From positions 248,001 to 312,000 of the forward strand of contig NZ_JAUZDX010000001.1 of assembly GCF_030704685.1 (NCBI RefSeq): a DNA stretch of 64,000 nucleotides. Direction: 5' to 3'. The position numbers and the translations under genes are program-made. Positions within the stretch are counted from its first letter, which is position 1, and every line of letters begins with the position of its first letter. Shown in pieces: positions 34,773-47,400 of the stretch. A model generated the notes under the pieces. The model made no database searches. It was not told the DNA's origin and worked only from the letters and a program-made list of their open reading frames with translations. Source of the DNA: Acidovorax sp. A1169 (GTDB lineage: Bacteria; Pseudomonadota; Gammaproteobacteria; Burkholderiales; Burkholderiaceae_C).

Positions 34773-36509
34773 TTATTCGTTGGTCACGGCCAGCACCTCT
34801 TCGAGGGAGGTCAGCCCCAGCTTGGCCTTGTGCAGGGCCGAATCACGCAGGGACCGCACGCCTTCGGCCCTGGCCTGCTCGGCGATTTCCAGTGCGCTGC
34901 CATCGCGCAGGATGATCCGCTGGATTTCTTCGGAGATGGGCATCACCTGGTAGACGCCGACGCGGCCCTTGTATCCGTTGTTGCAGGCAGAGCAACCCAC
35001 CGGACGGTAGGGGACCCAGGATCCATCAAGCTCTTCCTCGGAGTAGCCAGCATCCACAAGCGCCTCATGAGGAATGTCTGCAGGCACCTTGCACACGGGG
35101 CACAGTCGCCGTGCCAGTCGCTGCGCAGTAATCAGGATCACGCTGGACGCGATATTGAAAGGTGCGATGCCCATGTTGCGCATGCGCGTGAGCGTCGTGG
35201 GAGCATCGTTGGTGTGCAGTGTGGACAGCACCAAGTGGCCGGTCTGGGCGGCCTTGATCGAGATATCGGCAGTTTCCAGATCGCGGATTTCCCCCACCAT
35301 GATGATGTCGGGATCCTGGCGCAGAAAGGACTTGAGCGCCACGGCAAAGGTCAGGCCGGCCTTGTCGTTGACGTTGACCTGGTTCACGCCGGGCAGGTTG
35401 ATTTCCGAGGGGTCCTCTGCCGTGGCGATGTTCACCCCCGGCTTGTTCAGCAGGTTCAGGCAGGTGTAGAGCGATACGGTCTTGCCTGAGCCGGTAGGGC
35501 CAGTCACCAGAATCATGCCGTAAGGGCGACTGATGGCGTCCATCAGTCGCGCTTTTTCTTCGGGCTCGTAGCCCAATGCGTCGATACCCAATTTGGCGCT
35601 GGAGGGATCCAGAATACGGATCACGATCTTTTCGCCAAACAGCGTGGGCAGGGTGCTCACCCGAAAATCGATCACCCGGTCGGGGCCGATTTTCAGTTTC
35701 ATCTTTCCGTCCTGCGGCACGCGCTTTTCGGAAATATCCATCCGCGAGATCACCTTGATGCGCGAAGCCAGCTTGTCCTTGATGGCAATGGGAGGCGATG
35801 TGATTTCGCGCAATTCACCGTCAATGCGAAATCGCACGCGGTACTGGTGCTCATAGGGTTCAAAATGCAGATCGGATGCCCGCATATTGAAGGCATCGAG
35901 CAACATCTTGTGCAGGAATTTGACAACCGGGGCATCCTCGACGTCGGAGGCGCCTGCATCGGCTGGATCTGCTGCTTCTTCGATGGGGACATCGTCGAAT
36001 TCAAAATCGCCCCCGCTGGTCATGCTCTCCATCGACTCGCTTGTCGATTTGGTGCTGCTTTCTACCAGTCGATTCAGTTTGTCATATTCGGCAATAATCC
36101 AGTCCACCCCCATCTGGGTCGTGAACTTGATTTTCTCGGCGGCTTCCTGGTCCGTAGGATCGGCCGTTGCAACGATCAGGCGGTTGTTGCGCTTGCTCAG
36201 CACCACCACCCGGTAGGACTGGCAGATTTTGGCGTCCAGCAGGTCCTTGGGCAGCCGCAGAGGATCGATGGCTTCCAGGTCCAGCAACGGGGCGCCGAAT
36301 ACGGCCGACACCGTGTGGGCCAGGTCCGTCGCGGACACCACCCCCGAACCTGTCAATTCCGCAATAAAACTGGTGCGGCTGACTTGTGACTTTTTGTAAA
36401 TATCTTCGGCTGCCTTTTGGGTCAGCTTTCCCGCAGACATCAACGCCCGCCCCAAGCCCGGAAGGGCTATTGCAGGTGTTTCTTTCTGAGCAGTATCTAC
36501 AGCAGCCAT
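34773..36509 (-). CDS. pilB: Type IV pilus assembly ATPase
   Basis: 578 residues. An MshEN-type N-terminal domain (about 10-150) precedes the GspE/PilB motor with Walker A GPTGSGKT (337-344), an Asp box, and a C-terminal four-cysteine zinc loop (CPVCK and CSACN). It powers pilus extension. First gene of the pilBCD-coaE-zapD-yacG run. The 129 bases upstream hold no recognisable sigma-54 promoter. Pilin genes are not in the window. Confidence 0.96.
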   Translation of the reverse strand: MAAVDTAQKETPAIALPGLGRALMSAGKLTQKAAEDIYKKSQVSRTSFIAELTGSGVVSATDLAHTVSAVFGAPLLDLEAIDPLRLPKDLLDAKICQSYRVVVLSKRNNRLIVATADPTDQEAAEKIKFTTQMGVDWIIAEYDKLNRLVESSTKSTSESMESMTSGGDFEFDDVPIEEAADPADAGASDVEDAPVVKFLHKMLLDAFNMRASDLHFEPYEHQYRVRFRIDGELREITSPPIAIKDKLASRIKVISRMDISEKRVPQDGKMKLKIGPDRVIDFRVSTLPTLFGEKIVIRILDPSSAKLGIDALGYEPEEKARLMDAISRPYGMILVTGPTGSGKTVSLYTCLNLLNKPGVNIATAEDPSEINLPGVNQVNVNDKAGLTFAVALKSFLRQDPDIIMVGEIRDLETADISIKAAQTGHLVLSTLHTNDAPTTLTRMRNMGIAPFNIASSVILITAQRLARRLCPVCKVPADIPHEALVDAGYSEEELDGSWVPYRPVGCSACNNGYKGRVGVYQVMPISEEIQRIILRDGSALEIAEQARAEGVRSLRDSALHKAKLGLTSLEEVLAVTNE

Positions 36510-36638
36510 GTAACCGGTAATGTGTTAAGGGTGGACAACGAGCCATCCTATCATCGCCTATTGGCATTGACCTGTACAGCGCTGCATATTGGCGCTGGCA
36601 CCACACCTTGAGCGTGATTTTGTGCAGGCGGGAAGAGG

Positions 36639-36715
36639 TGGTCGGGGTGAGAGGATTCGAACCTCCGGCCTCTACGTCCCGAACGTAGCGCTCTACCAGG
36701 CTAAGCTACACCCCG
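36639..36715 (-). tRNA. tRNA-Pro (anticodon CGG)
   Basis: 77 bases with encoded CCA. On the minus strand the acceptor arm is CGGGGTG with CACCCCG; the anticodon stem-loop CTACG-TTCGGGA-CGTAG gives CGG; the T loop is TTCGAAT. It decodes CCG, an abundant codon in this genome. Confidence 0.97.
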
Positions 36716-36766
36716 CATGGCGCCGGCAAGGGGCGCCCTGAACCGCAGGCTGCATGAGGGTGTGGC

Positions 36767-37753
36767 CTATGCGCGACGGTCCAGCAATTGCGACGCCAAG
36801 TGTAGCAAGCCAGCGGTGAAATCGTTGTCGGGCAGGGCCTGCAGGGCGGCGATGGCCCGGTGGGCTTCCGAGACCGCTGCGGCACGGGTAACTTCCAGCG
36901 CGCCGGTTTCCCGGACGATGGCGACGATGGCCGGCAACTGCTCGGTGGCCCCTTGCTCGATGGCTTCCCGGATGATGGTGGCCTGGGCGCTGGTGCCGCG
37001 CTGCATGGCCGCGATCAGGGGCAGGGTGGACTTGCCTTCGCGCAGGTCGTCTCCGAGGTTTTTCCCCATCTCGCTGGCATCGCCATCGTAGTCGAGCACG
37101 TCGTCGACGATCTGGAATGCCGTGCCTAGCGCCTGGCCGTACATGGCACAGGCTTCTTCGAGTTCGGGTGGGCTGCCCGCCAGGATGGCGCCCAGCCGGG
37201 CGCTTGCCTCGAAGAGCTTGGCGGTCTTGGAGCGGATCACGCGCAGGTAGCCCTCTTGATCCAGCGAGGCGTCGTGCATGTTCATCAGCTGCTGCACTTC
37301 GCCCTCGGCGATCACGTTGGTGGCCTCCGAGAGGATCTCCATGACACGCATGCTGCCGGTTTCCACCATCATCTGGAAGGAGCGCGTGTGCAGGAAGTCA
37401 CCCACCAGCACGCTGGCCGGGTTGCCGAAGGCTTCATTGGCCGTCGCGCGGCCGCGCCGCAGGGTGGATGCGTCCACCACGTCGTCATGCAGCAGCGTGG
37501 CGGTGTGGATCAGTTCCACCACGGCGGCCAGGGCAAAGCGATGCGCGCCTCGGTAGCCGAGGGCGCCGCAGACCAGCAGCAGCAGCGCAGGGCGCAGGCG
37601 CTTGCCGCCCGCCGCGATGATGTACTGCGAGATTTGCGCGACCAGGGGGACGGAGGAAGTGAGGCGTGCTGCAATCACCCGGTCCACCTCGTGCATGTCG
37701 GCGGCGATGAGCGTGAGTGCGGGCGTGGCGGCTGTTTGGGAGTGATCAGTCAA
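36767..37753 (-). CDS. ispB: Octaprenyl (polyprenyl) diphosphate synthase
   Basis: 328 residues from an apparent TTG start (37751-37753). The two aspartate-rich motifs are D90-D91-D94 ([13 protein letters not shown]) and D217-D218-D221 ([10 protein letters not shown]). It builds the isoprenoid side chain of ubiquinone. A TATAAT -10 box lies 25 bases upstream (37779-37784), on the minus strand. The next in-frame ATG (residue 20) would lose conserved sequence, supporting TTG. It is divergent from rplU, as usual in proteobacteria. Confidence 0.93.
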   Translation of the reverse strand: MTDHSQTAATPALTLIAADMHEVDRVIAARLTSSVPLVAQISQYIIAAGGKRLRPALLLLVCGALGYRGAHRFALAAVVELIHTATLLHDDVVDASTLRRGRATANEAFGNPASVLVGDFLHTRSFQMMVETGSMRVMEILSEATNVIAEGEVQQLMNMHDASLDQEGYLRVIRSKTAKLFEASARLGAILAGSPPELEEACAMYGQALGTAFQIVDDVLDYDGDASEMGKNLGDDLREGKSTLPLIAAMQRGTSAQATIIREAIEQGATEQLPAIVAIVRETGALEVTRAAAVSEAHRAIAALQALPDNDFTAGLLHLASQLLDRRA

Positions 37754-37778
37754 GATAGGAGCGCTCAGAGTGCAGCGG

Positions 37779-37784
37779 ATTATA
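37779..37784 (-). promoter_or_regulatory. -10 box of ispB
   Basis: Reads TATAAT on the minus strand, 25 bases ahead of the ispB TTG start. A -35 hexamer is not clear. Confidence 0.5.
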
Positions 37785-37839
37785 GGAACGGCCGTGGCCT
37801 TCCCGCCCTGGCGATGCGCTGGGCACGGTGCAGATGTCG

Positions 37840-37868
37840 TTGGCTTGCTACGATCTGTGGGCTATGCT
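37840..37868 (+). promoter_or_regulatory. Promoter of rplU-rpmA
   Basis: TTGGCT (37840-37845) and TATGCT (37863-37868) with a 17-base spacer form a good sigma-70 promoter. It is about 55 bases ahead of rplU, which has AGAGGT as ribosome site. Confidence 0.6.
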
Positions 37869-37922
37869 AAACTAGCGGGCTCTGCAGAAATTCGTCTGCG
37901 GAACTCATATCAAGAGGTCAAC

Positions 37923-38234
37923 ATGTACGCGGTCATAAAAACCGGCGGCAAGCAGTATCGCGTTGCTTCCGGCGAAAAAATTAAAGTAGAACAGATTGCT
38001 GCGGACGTAGGCCAGGAAATTGTGATCGACCAGGTTCTGGCTGTCGGCAACGGCGCTGAACTGAAGGTGGGTACGCCCCTGGTGTCCGGTGCAACGGTCA
38101 AAGCCACTGTCGTGGCGCACGGCAAGCACGACAAAGTGCACATCTTCAAGATGCGCCGTCGCAAGCACTATCAGAAACGTCAAGGTCACCGTCAGCAGTT
38201 CACCGAACTGCAAATCGGCGTGATCGCTGCTTAA
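37923..38234 (+). CDS. rplU: 50S ribosomal protein L21
   Basis: 103 residues. [20 protein letters not shown] and the C-terminal [19 protein letters not shown] segment are the L21 hallmarks, and the length is standard. It binds 23S rRNA in the large subunit. It heads rplU-rpmA and is divergent from ispB. Confidence 0.98.
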   Translation: MYAVIKTGGKQYRVASGEKIKVEQIAADVGQEIVIDQVLAVGNGAELKVGTPLVSGATVKATVVAHGKHDKVHIFKMRRRKHYQKRQGHRQQFTELQIGVIAA

Positions 38235-38249
38235 CAGGGAGCTGATGTC

Positions 38250-39759
<1,510 letters not shown>

Positions 39760-39858
39760 AAAGCCGGGCAGCACGGCCCATGACCATGGGCCTGTACAGA
39801 ACAATGCAGTGATGGCAGCCATCCTGGCCGCCCAGCGACAGAGGCAAAAGAAGCAAAA

Positions 39859-41001
39859 ATGGTTTCCAGTGTGCTGCGGGATGCCCGCCGAATCGTCGTC
39901 AAGGTAGGCTCCAGCCTGGTCACCAACGAAGGCCGGGGCCTTGATGAGGCGGCCATCGGCGAGTGGAGCCGGCAACTCGCTGCGCTGGTGCGTGGCGAGG
40001 GCGGTGGGGCGCCGCGCGAGGTGATCATGGTCTCCAGCGGCGCGATTGCCGAGGGCATGAAGCGCCTGGGCTGGACCACCCGCCCGCATGAAGTGCACGA
40101 GCTGCAGGCCGCCGCCGCCGTCGGCCAGATGGGCCTGGCCCAGATGTACGAGACCAAGCTGCGCGAGCAGGGCATGGGCAGTGCCCAGGTGCTGCTCACC
40201 CATGCCGACCTGGCCGATCGCGAGCGCTACCTGAACGCGCGTTCCACCCTGCTCACCCTGCTGCGGCTGGGCGTGGTGCCGGTGATCAACGAGAACGACA
40301 CGGTGGTCAACGACGAAATCAAGTTCGGCGACAACGACACCCTGGGCGCGCTGGTGGCCAACCTGGTGGAGGCCGACGCCCTCGTCATCCTCACCGACCA
40401 AAAGGGCCTGTACACGGCCGACCCGCGCCGGAACCCGGCTGCACAGTTCGTGCACGAGGCCAAGGCCGGAGACCCTGCGCTCGAAGCCATGGCCGGCGGC
40501 GCCGGCTCCAGCATCGGCAAGGGCGGCATGATCACCAAGATCCTGGCGGCCAAGCGCGCGGCCGGCTCGGGCGCCTCCACCGTCATCGCCTGGGGGCGCG
40601 AGCAGGACGTGCTCGTGCGCTTGGTCAAGGGCGAGGCCCTGGGCACGCTGCTGGTGGCACAGACGCAGAAAAAGCAGGCCCGCAAGCAGTGGATGGCCGA
40701 CCACCTGCAGCTGCGTGGTGCCGTGCTGGTAGATGCTGGCGCCGCTGCCAAGGTGCGCGACGAAGGCAAGAGCCTGCTGCCCATCGGCATGACGGCGGTC
40801 GAGGGTGATTTCTCGCGCGGCGACGTGATCGCCGTGCGCGACCTGGCTGGCCTGGAGATCGCCCGGGGCCTGGCCAACTATGCCAGCGCCGAGGCCCGCC
40901 TGCTGTGCCGCAAATCCTCCTCGGAGTTCGAACGCCTGCTTGGCTACGTGGCCGAGGCCGAGATGGTGCACCGCGACAACATGGTGCTGACCATCAAGTA
41001 G
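39859..41001 (+). CDS. proB: Glutamate 5-kinase
   Basis: 380 residues. An amino-acid kinase domain ([40 protein letters not shown]-like segment as GKGGMITKI) is followed by a C-terminal PUA domain (about 285-370). It phosphorylates glutamate, the first step of proline synthesis, and is normally inhibited by proline. The order obgE-proB is common in betaproteobacteria. The ribosome site is poor. Confidence 0.96.
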   Translation: MVSSVLRDARRIVVKVGSSLVTNEGRGLDEAAIGEWSRQLAALVRGEGGGAPREVIMVSSGAIAEGMKRLGWTTRPHEVHELQAAAAVGQMGLAQMYETKLREQGMGSAQVLLTHADLADRERYLNARSTLLTLLRLGVVPVINENDTVVNDEIKFGDNDTLGALVANLVEADALVILTDQKGLYTADPRRNPAAQFVHEAKAGDPALEAMAGGAGSSIGKGGMITKILAAKRAAGSGASTVIAWGREQDVLVRLVKGEALGTLLVAQTQKKQARKQWMADHLQLRGAVLVDAGAAAKVRDEGKSLLPIGMTAVEGDFSRGDVIAVRDLAGLEIARGLANYASAEARLLCRKSSSEFERLLGYVAEAEMVHRDNMVLTIK

Positions 41002-41165
41002 GCGATCCACCGCCTGCCAGGGCAATTCTGGTCAGAGAAATGACCCGGCCGGGGCGTATCGCCCCCCAGTACGCTCGGCTGCATGGGGCAGACACCCGGT
41101 ATGGCTGCCTCGGGCGCGGAGCATGGCAAGCCGCCAAGGCCTGCCTGCACACGCATCGGTGCTTG

Positions 41166-41867
41166 TTATTTGAGCGTGGGAGGGAAGCTGCTGTTGCTCC
41201 CCGTGTCTGAAGAAATGGCAGGCAACTCTTCCAACGCCATGGGTCGGCTGTTTTGTGGATCGGGGTCGAAACTCGCGCCGGGCGGAAGCTCCATGCCCGG
41301 GTTCACCAGCAGCGAACCGGTGCGGAACATGGCACTGCCCGCGTGTTCATCGCGCGCACGCATGCCGCTGCGCAGGTAGCGGTTGCGCTGCTCGTTGCGG
41401 GGCAGGAAGCGCGCCAGTTCCGTCAGCGCCATTTCATAGACGCCGCGCTTGAACTCCACCACCACGTCCAGCGGCACCCAGTAGTCGTTCCAACGCCAGG
41501 CGTCGAACTCCGGGTGGTTGGTGGCACGCAGGTTCAGATCCCAGTCGTGTCCGACCAGCTGCAGCAGATACCATATCTGCTTCTGGCCCTTGTAGTGTCC
41601 GCGCGCATCGCGGCGGATGTACCGGTCAGGCACCTCATAGCGCAACCAGTCCCGTGTCCGGGCCACCAAGCGCACATGGTTGGGGTGCAGGCCCACTTCT
41701 TCGTGCAGCTCCCTGAACATGGCCTGTTCCGGGGTTTCCCCCCGGTCGATGCCACCCTGTGGGAACTGCCAGCTGTGGGTGCGGATGCGTTTGCCCCAGA
41801 ACACCTGGTTCTTCTGGTTGAGCAGGATGATGCCGACGTTCGGCCGAAAGCCGTCCCGGTCAAGCAT
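41166..41867 (-). CDS. rppH: RNA 5'-pyrophosphohydrolase
   Basis: 233 residues. [17 protein letters not shown] is the RppH N-terminus, and the Nudix box spans 38-60 (GGIDRGET...RELHEEVG). It removes pyrophosphate from 5'-triphosphate mRNA and starts RNase E-dependent decay. About 55 residues after [11 protein letters not shown] are extra compared with the E. coli enzyme and look disordered ([23 protein letters not shown]). It is divergent from proS, with 92 bases between. Confidence 0.94.
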   Translation of the reverse strand: MLDRDGFRPNVGIILLNQKNQVFWGKRIRTHSWQFPQGGIDRGETPEQAMFRELHEEVGLHPNHVRLVARTRDWLRYEVPDRYIRRDARGHYKGQKQIWYLLQLVGHDWDLNLRATNHPEFDAWRWNDYWVPLDVVVEFKRGVYEMALTELARFLPRNEQRNRYLRSGMRARDEHAGSAMFRTGSLLVNPGMELPPGASFDPDPQNSRPMALEELPAISSDTGSNSSFPPTLK

Positions 41868-41959
41868 AATCAAACCCCAAATTTTTAAACTGTGTCCATT
41901 ATGCACGGCGCTTTGAGCGCAGCAAGTGGGCTGCACCCAGACGCCCTCTGCCGAAGCCG

Positions 41960-43698
<1,739 letters not shown>

Positions 43699-43702
<4 letters not shown>

Positions 43703-44370
43703 GCGGGGTGCACGGCTTCGGCGGTGGGCCCCCTGGCCTGTCCCGCCGCGCATGCCTTGCCGCGTCGCTCGTGGGGCCGTCGGCATGGCTGGCTGCGCCC
43801 ACGCTGGCGCATGCGGGCGGGCAGCTCGAAGAGCCGTTGATGGACTCGGTGCGCACCGCGCTGAGCTCGGCCATCGCCAACCAGGCGCCGCCCGAGCCCG
43901 AGTTCTTCACCACCGATACCCGCCTGCACTACACCCGCTGGCTGGCCGCAATGAGCGACCGCCTGCGCCGGCGCAAGCCCGAGTGGGAGGTGCGCCGCGA
44001 CTTTCTGCAGACCGTCTGGTACGAATCCAAGCGCGCGGGGCTCGATGTGTCCCTTGTGCTCGGCCTCATCCAGGTGGAAAGCGGTTTTCGCAAGTTCGCT
44101 GTCTCCAGCGTGGGCGCACGCGGCTACATGCAGGTCATGCCGTTCTGGACGCGCGTGATCGGCGACGGCGATGCCGGCAAGTTGTTCCACATGCAGACCA
44201 ACCTGCGCTTTGGCTGCGTGATCCTGCGCCACTACATCGACCGCGAGCGTGGTGACCTGTTCATGGCGCTGGGCCGCTACAACGGCAGCCGGGGGCGCCC
44301 GCCCTATCCGAATGCCGTCTTCGGTGCCCAGCGCAGCTGGGAGTACGTCGACAGGCCCGCGGCTGGCTGA
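43699..44370 (+). CDS. Lytic murein transglycosylase with a twin-arginine-like signal
   Basis: 223 residues. The SLT domain (about 100-215) has the catalytic glutamate E127 in [25 protein letters not shown] context, followed by MQVMPFW and [10 protein letters not shown]. It cleaves the glycan backbone of murein to 1,6-anhydro-muropeptides. The N-terminus [20 protein letters not shown] has S-R-R-x-C-L, close to the Tat consensus, unusual for this family where Sec signals prevail. The start overlaps the proS stop by 4 bases. It ends 13 bases from the converging CNNM/CBS gene. Confidence 0.9.
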
Positions 44371-44383
44371 TCTCTCGCTGGAG

Positions 44384-45715
44384 CTAGACGATGGTTCCGG
44401 GCGTGTTGGCGTTGTCCTGGCTGCCCGCCTGCGACAGTCGCGAGACCATCACCTGGTCGATGCGGTAGCTGTCCACGTCCAGCACCTCGAACTTGTAGCC
44501 ACCCCAGCTCACACTGTCCGTTCTGCGCGGTACGCGGCGCAGCATCACCATCAAAAAGCCGGCCAGGGTCTCGTACTCCTCTGCATGCGGCAGTTCGTCG
44601 AGCGACAGGGCGCGCAGCACGTCGCCGATGGGTGTCACCCCGTCGATCAGCCACGAGTTCTCGTCGCGCCGCACGATCTGCTCCTCGTCCAGCGGCGAGA
44701 CCAGATCGCCCATCACCGTGCTCATCACGTCGTTGAGCGTGACCACGCCCACCACCAGGCTGTACTCGTTGACGATGACCGCGAAATCCTCGTGCACCTG
44801 GCGGAACTGCTCGAGCACCTCGGAGAGGGTCAGCCGGTCCGGCACGATCAGCACCTTGCGCACCAGGCTGTCGTCGGCCAGCGAAATCGGCTGGTTGTTG
44901 AGCACGCGCTGGAACAGGTCCTTGGCGTCCACATAGCCCACCACATGGTCGATGTCGCCCTCGCACACCGGGTAGGTCGAGAACGGCTCTGCCGCGATGC
45001 GCAGGCGTATCACCGCGTCCGACTCGTCGCGCAGGAAAAAGGAGACCCGGTCGCGCTGCGACATGGCGCTCGACACCATGCGTGTATCCAGCTCGAACAC
45101 GTTGGTGATCACCTGCTGCTCGCGCGCTGCCAGCACGCCGGCCCGGGTGCCGGCTTCCATCATGGCCAGAATGTCATCGGAGGTGATGCGGTCATCGCGC
45201 AGCGACGACAGCCCCAGCACGCGGAACAGCGCATCTGCCAGCCGGCTGTAGAACCACACCACCGGGCGCAAAATCGTCATGCACCAGGCCATGGGCTTGG
45301 CCAGGCGCACCACCAGCCGCTCGGGATCGGCCATGCCCAGGCGCTTGGGGAACAGGTCGGCAAACAGGATGAACAGCGAGGTGATGACCAGGAACGAGGC
45401 CAGAAAGCCCGTCGTCTGCGCATTGCCCTCACTGAGCCACCAGCCGAACAGCGTGCTGAAGTGCGGGCTCAGCGCTCCCTCGCCGACGATACCGCCGAGG
45501 ATGGCTACCGCGTTCTGCCCGACCTGCACCACCGTGAAATAGTCGCCCGGCTGTTCCTGCATGCGCAGCACGCGGTCGGCGCGCGCGTCGCCTTCGTCCG
45601 CCATCTGGCGCAGGCGCAGGCGGCGTGCGGCCGCGAGCGAAATTTCGGCCATGGAAAAGAAGGCACTGGCTGCAATCAGCAGCCCGATCACGAAAAAGCT
45701 TTGGGTCAGTGACAT
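44384..45715 (-). CDS. CNNM/CBS-domain membrane protein (UPF0053, CorC/HlyC-like)
   Basis: 443 residues. The N-terminal DUF21/CNNM transmembrane domain (SFFVIGLLIAASAFFSMAEIS and further helices to about 190) is followed by two CBS domains (DRVSFFLRDESDAV and VNEYSLVVGVVTLNDV) and a CorC_HlyC-type C-terminal domain. Such proteins are linked to magnesium and cobalt transport or resistance. An upstream in-frame start at 45745 exists, but MSLTQSFFVIGLL fits the helix start. Specificity is not visible. Confidence 0.92.
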   Translation of the reverse strand: MSLTQSFFVIGLLIAASAFFSMAEISLAAARRLRLRQMADEGDARADRVLRMQEQPGDYFTVVQVGQNAVAILGGIVGEGALSPHFSTLFGWWLSEGNAQTTGFLASFLVITSLFILFADLFPKRLGMADPERLVVRLAKPMAWCMTILRPVVWFYSRLADALFRVLGLSSLRDDRITSDDILAMMEAGTRAGVLAAREQQVITNVFELDTRMVSSAMSQRDRVSFFLRDESDAVIRLRIAAEPFSTYPVCEGDIDHVVGYVDAKDLFQRVLNNQPISLADDSLVRKVLIVPDRLTLSEVLEQFRQVHEDFAVIVNEYSLVVGVVTLNDVMSTVMGDLVSPLDEEQIVRRDENSWLIDGVTPIGDVLRALSLDELPHAEEYETLAGFLMVMLRRVPRRTDSVSWGGYKFEVLDVDSYRIDQVMVSRLSQAGSQDNANTPGTIV

Positions 45716-45830
45716 GAAGAGCGACAGAACGTGGCGCTGCGGCACACCGGGCTACAGAGTGTATCTGCCTGCCCGGTGCACCACGGCGCCCTTTGGCGCG
45801 CTACCGCTGCGGCACTGCGGCCTGGCCCGC

Positions 45831-46838
45831 CTACTGCACGAAGCCGATGCGCCCGCGCCCGGTGGCGGCCCGGGGCAGATCAGCCACCTCCACCGTGGAG
45901 CGCCGTTCCAGCCGCGCATTGCCAAACCCCGTCATCAGCGCCCGGCGCATCTCGCGCGGCGGCATCGTGGCCAGCAGGTCCAGCACATCGCCCTGCGGTT
46001 CGGGGTCGATCAGGCGGCCCCAGTCGTGCCCGGCGCGTATGCCCTGGTAGAGGTTGCGCGCGATGGTGCGCGCCTGCGCCAGCGTGGGCGCCTCCACCTC
46101 GAACACATTCATGCGGTTCAGGATGGGGTCGGGAATGCCGCGCGTATCGTTGGCCGTGGTGATCCAGATGACCTGGCTCGCGTCGATCGCCACCTCGGCG
46201 AACTCGTCGGTAAAGCTCTGCGCCGTGTCGTGCTCGAGCAGGCTGTACAGCGCGCCCAGCGGGTCGTACTGCGCGTCCGATGCGGCCTTGTCGATCTCGT
46301 CGACCACGATCACCGGGTTAGCGTATTCGCCCTCCACCAGGGCCTCGAAGACCTTGCCGGGGCGTGCCCCTTTCCACTGGGCCGACGAGCCCGACAGCAG
46401 CCAGCCTGCGGTCATGGAACTCATGGGCAACAGGTTCATGCCCGTGCCCAGCAGCTCGGCCAGGTGGCGCGCGAAATGGGTCTTGCCGATGCCCGGGGGG
46501 CCCAGCAGCAGCATGGGCGTCACTTCCAGCCCGTCGCAGCTGTCCTGGGCCAGGGCCACGTGGCGCTTCACGTCGTCCAGCACGTCCGTGAAGTTGGGCA
46601 ACTGCTCGTAGAGGCTCACCATGTCGGGCACGCCCGAGGGCTTGACCTGGAAGCGTTCCGGCCCGCGCTCCAGCATGCGCTCGTAGACCGTGCGCAGGGT
46701 TTCGTACTCGCGCTGGTTGCCCGACTCCTGCAGCCGCGAGAGCTTGCGCTCGACGTCGCCGGGGTGGAACACATTGCGCATCTGGGCCACCGGCAGGCGC
46801 AGGACGGGTGGTTGGGGAACAAGGCTATGGCTGGTCAT
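45831..46838 (-). CDS. Lon-like AAA ATPase without a protease domain
   Basis: 335 residues. Walker A GPPGIGKT is at 113-120 and Walker B VIVVDEIDK at 176-184, with an ITTANDT sensor and a C-terminal alpha-helical small domain (LLATMPPREMRRALMTG). The central module is close to the ATPase of Lon, but the protein ends before any serine-lysine protease domain. It may be a stand-alone unfoldase or remodelling chaperone; function unknown. AAGGAG lies before the start. Confidence 0.85.
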   Translation of the reverse strand: MTSHSLVPQPPVLRLPVAQMRNVFHPGDVERKLSRLQESGNQREYETLRTVYERMLERGPERFQVKPSGVPDMVSLYEQLPNFTDVLDDVKRHVALAQDSCDGLEVTPMLLLGPPGIGKTHFARHLAELLGTGMNLLPMSSMTAGWLLSGSSAQWKGARPGKVFEALVEGEYANPVIVVDEIDKAASDAQYDPLGALYSLLEHDTAQSFTDEFAEVAIDASQVIWITTANDTRGIPDPILNRMNVFEVEAPTLAQARTIARNLYQGIRAGHDWGRLIDPEPQGDVLDLLATMPPREMRRALMTGFGNARLERRSTVEVADLPRAATGRGRIGFVQ

Positions 46839-46973
46839 CGCATGCTCTCCTTGTGAGTTGCAAAAGCGTCACGTCACACAAGCATTCAAGCACACAACAT
46901 GCCCGGCCAAGCGCAGGAAAAGCCCTGACAACCGGTTTTGCCCAGCTGTTACCTTCGTTTGTTGCCGCCATGC

Positions 46974-46996
46974 AAAAAGGCCGCCCGAAGGCGGCC
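46974..46996 (-). terminator. Intrinsic terminator of grxD
   Basis: On the minus strand GGCCGCC (46996-46990), loop TTCG, GGCGGCC (46985-46979), then TTTTT. Strong G/C stem with a T5 tail, about 30 bases after the grxD stop. Confidence 0.85.
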
Positions 46997-47024
46997 TCAC
47001 CGAAGGTGCCGATACAGGGCGCAA

Positions 47025-47348
47025 TTACTCGCCGGTGCCCAGCACCTGCTTGAGCTCGCCCGATTCGTACATCTCCATCATGATGTCCGAGCCGCCGATG
47101 AACTCGCCCTTGACGTACAGCTGCGGGATGGTGGGCCACTGGCTGTATTCCTTGATGCCCTGGCGGATCTCGTCGTCTTCGAGCACGTTCACCGTGACCA
47201 CGGACTTGGGGTCCACGCCGCTGGCCTTGAGGATCTGGATCGCGCGGCCCGAAAAACCGCACATGGGGAAGCTGGCGTTGCCCTTCATGAACAGCAGGAT
47301 GTCGCTGGATTTCACGAGGGCGTCGATGCGTTGCTGGGGGTCGCTCAT
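47025..47348 (-). CDS. grxD: Monothiol glutaredoxin, Grx4 family
   Basis: 107 residues. The active-site C30-G-F-S motif (FPMCGFSGRAIQIL) and WPTIPQLYVKGEFIGGSDIM are those of CGFS-type glutaredoxins, which carry and hand on [2Fe-2S] clusters, often with BolA partners, rather than reduce disulfides. It ends the hemA-prfA-prmC-grxD cluster and is followed by a clear terminator. Confidence 0.97.
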   Translation of the reverse strand: MSDPQQRIDALVKSSDILLFMKGNASFPMCGFSGRAIQILKASGVDPKSVVTVNVLEDDEIRQGIKEYSQWPTIPQLYVKGEFIGGSDIMMEMYESGELKQVLGTGE

Positions 47349-47400
47349 GGGAATACTCCTTGAAAGGGCTGGCGGGCCTCGGAGACCCGCAATAACCAGA

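Noticed and set aside
36510..36638. Sigma-54 promoter for pilB
   Set aside because: I looked for a TGGCAC-N5-TTGC pattern on the minus strand and found none.
41051..41065. Terminator after proB
   Set aside because: GGGGCG-TAT-CGCCCC can pair, but the loop is only three bases and no T tract follows on either strand.
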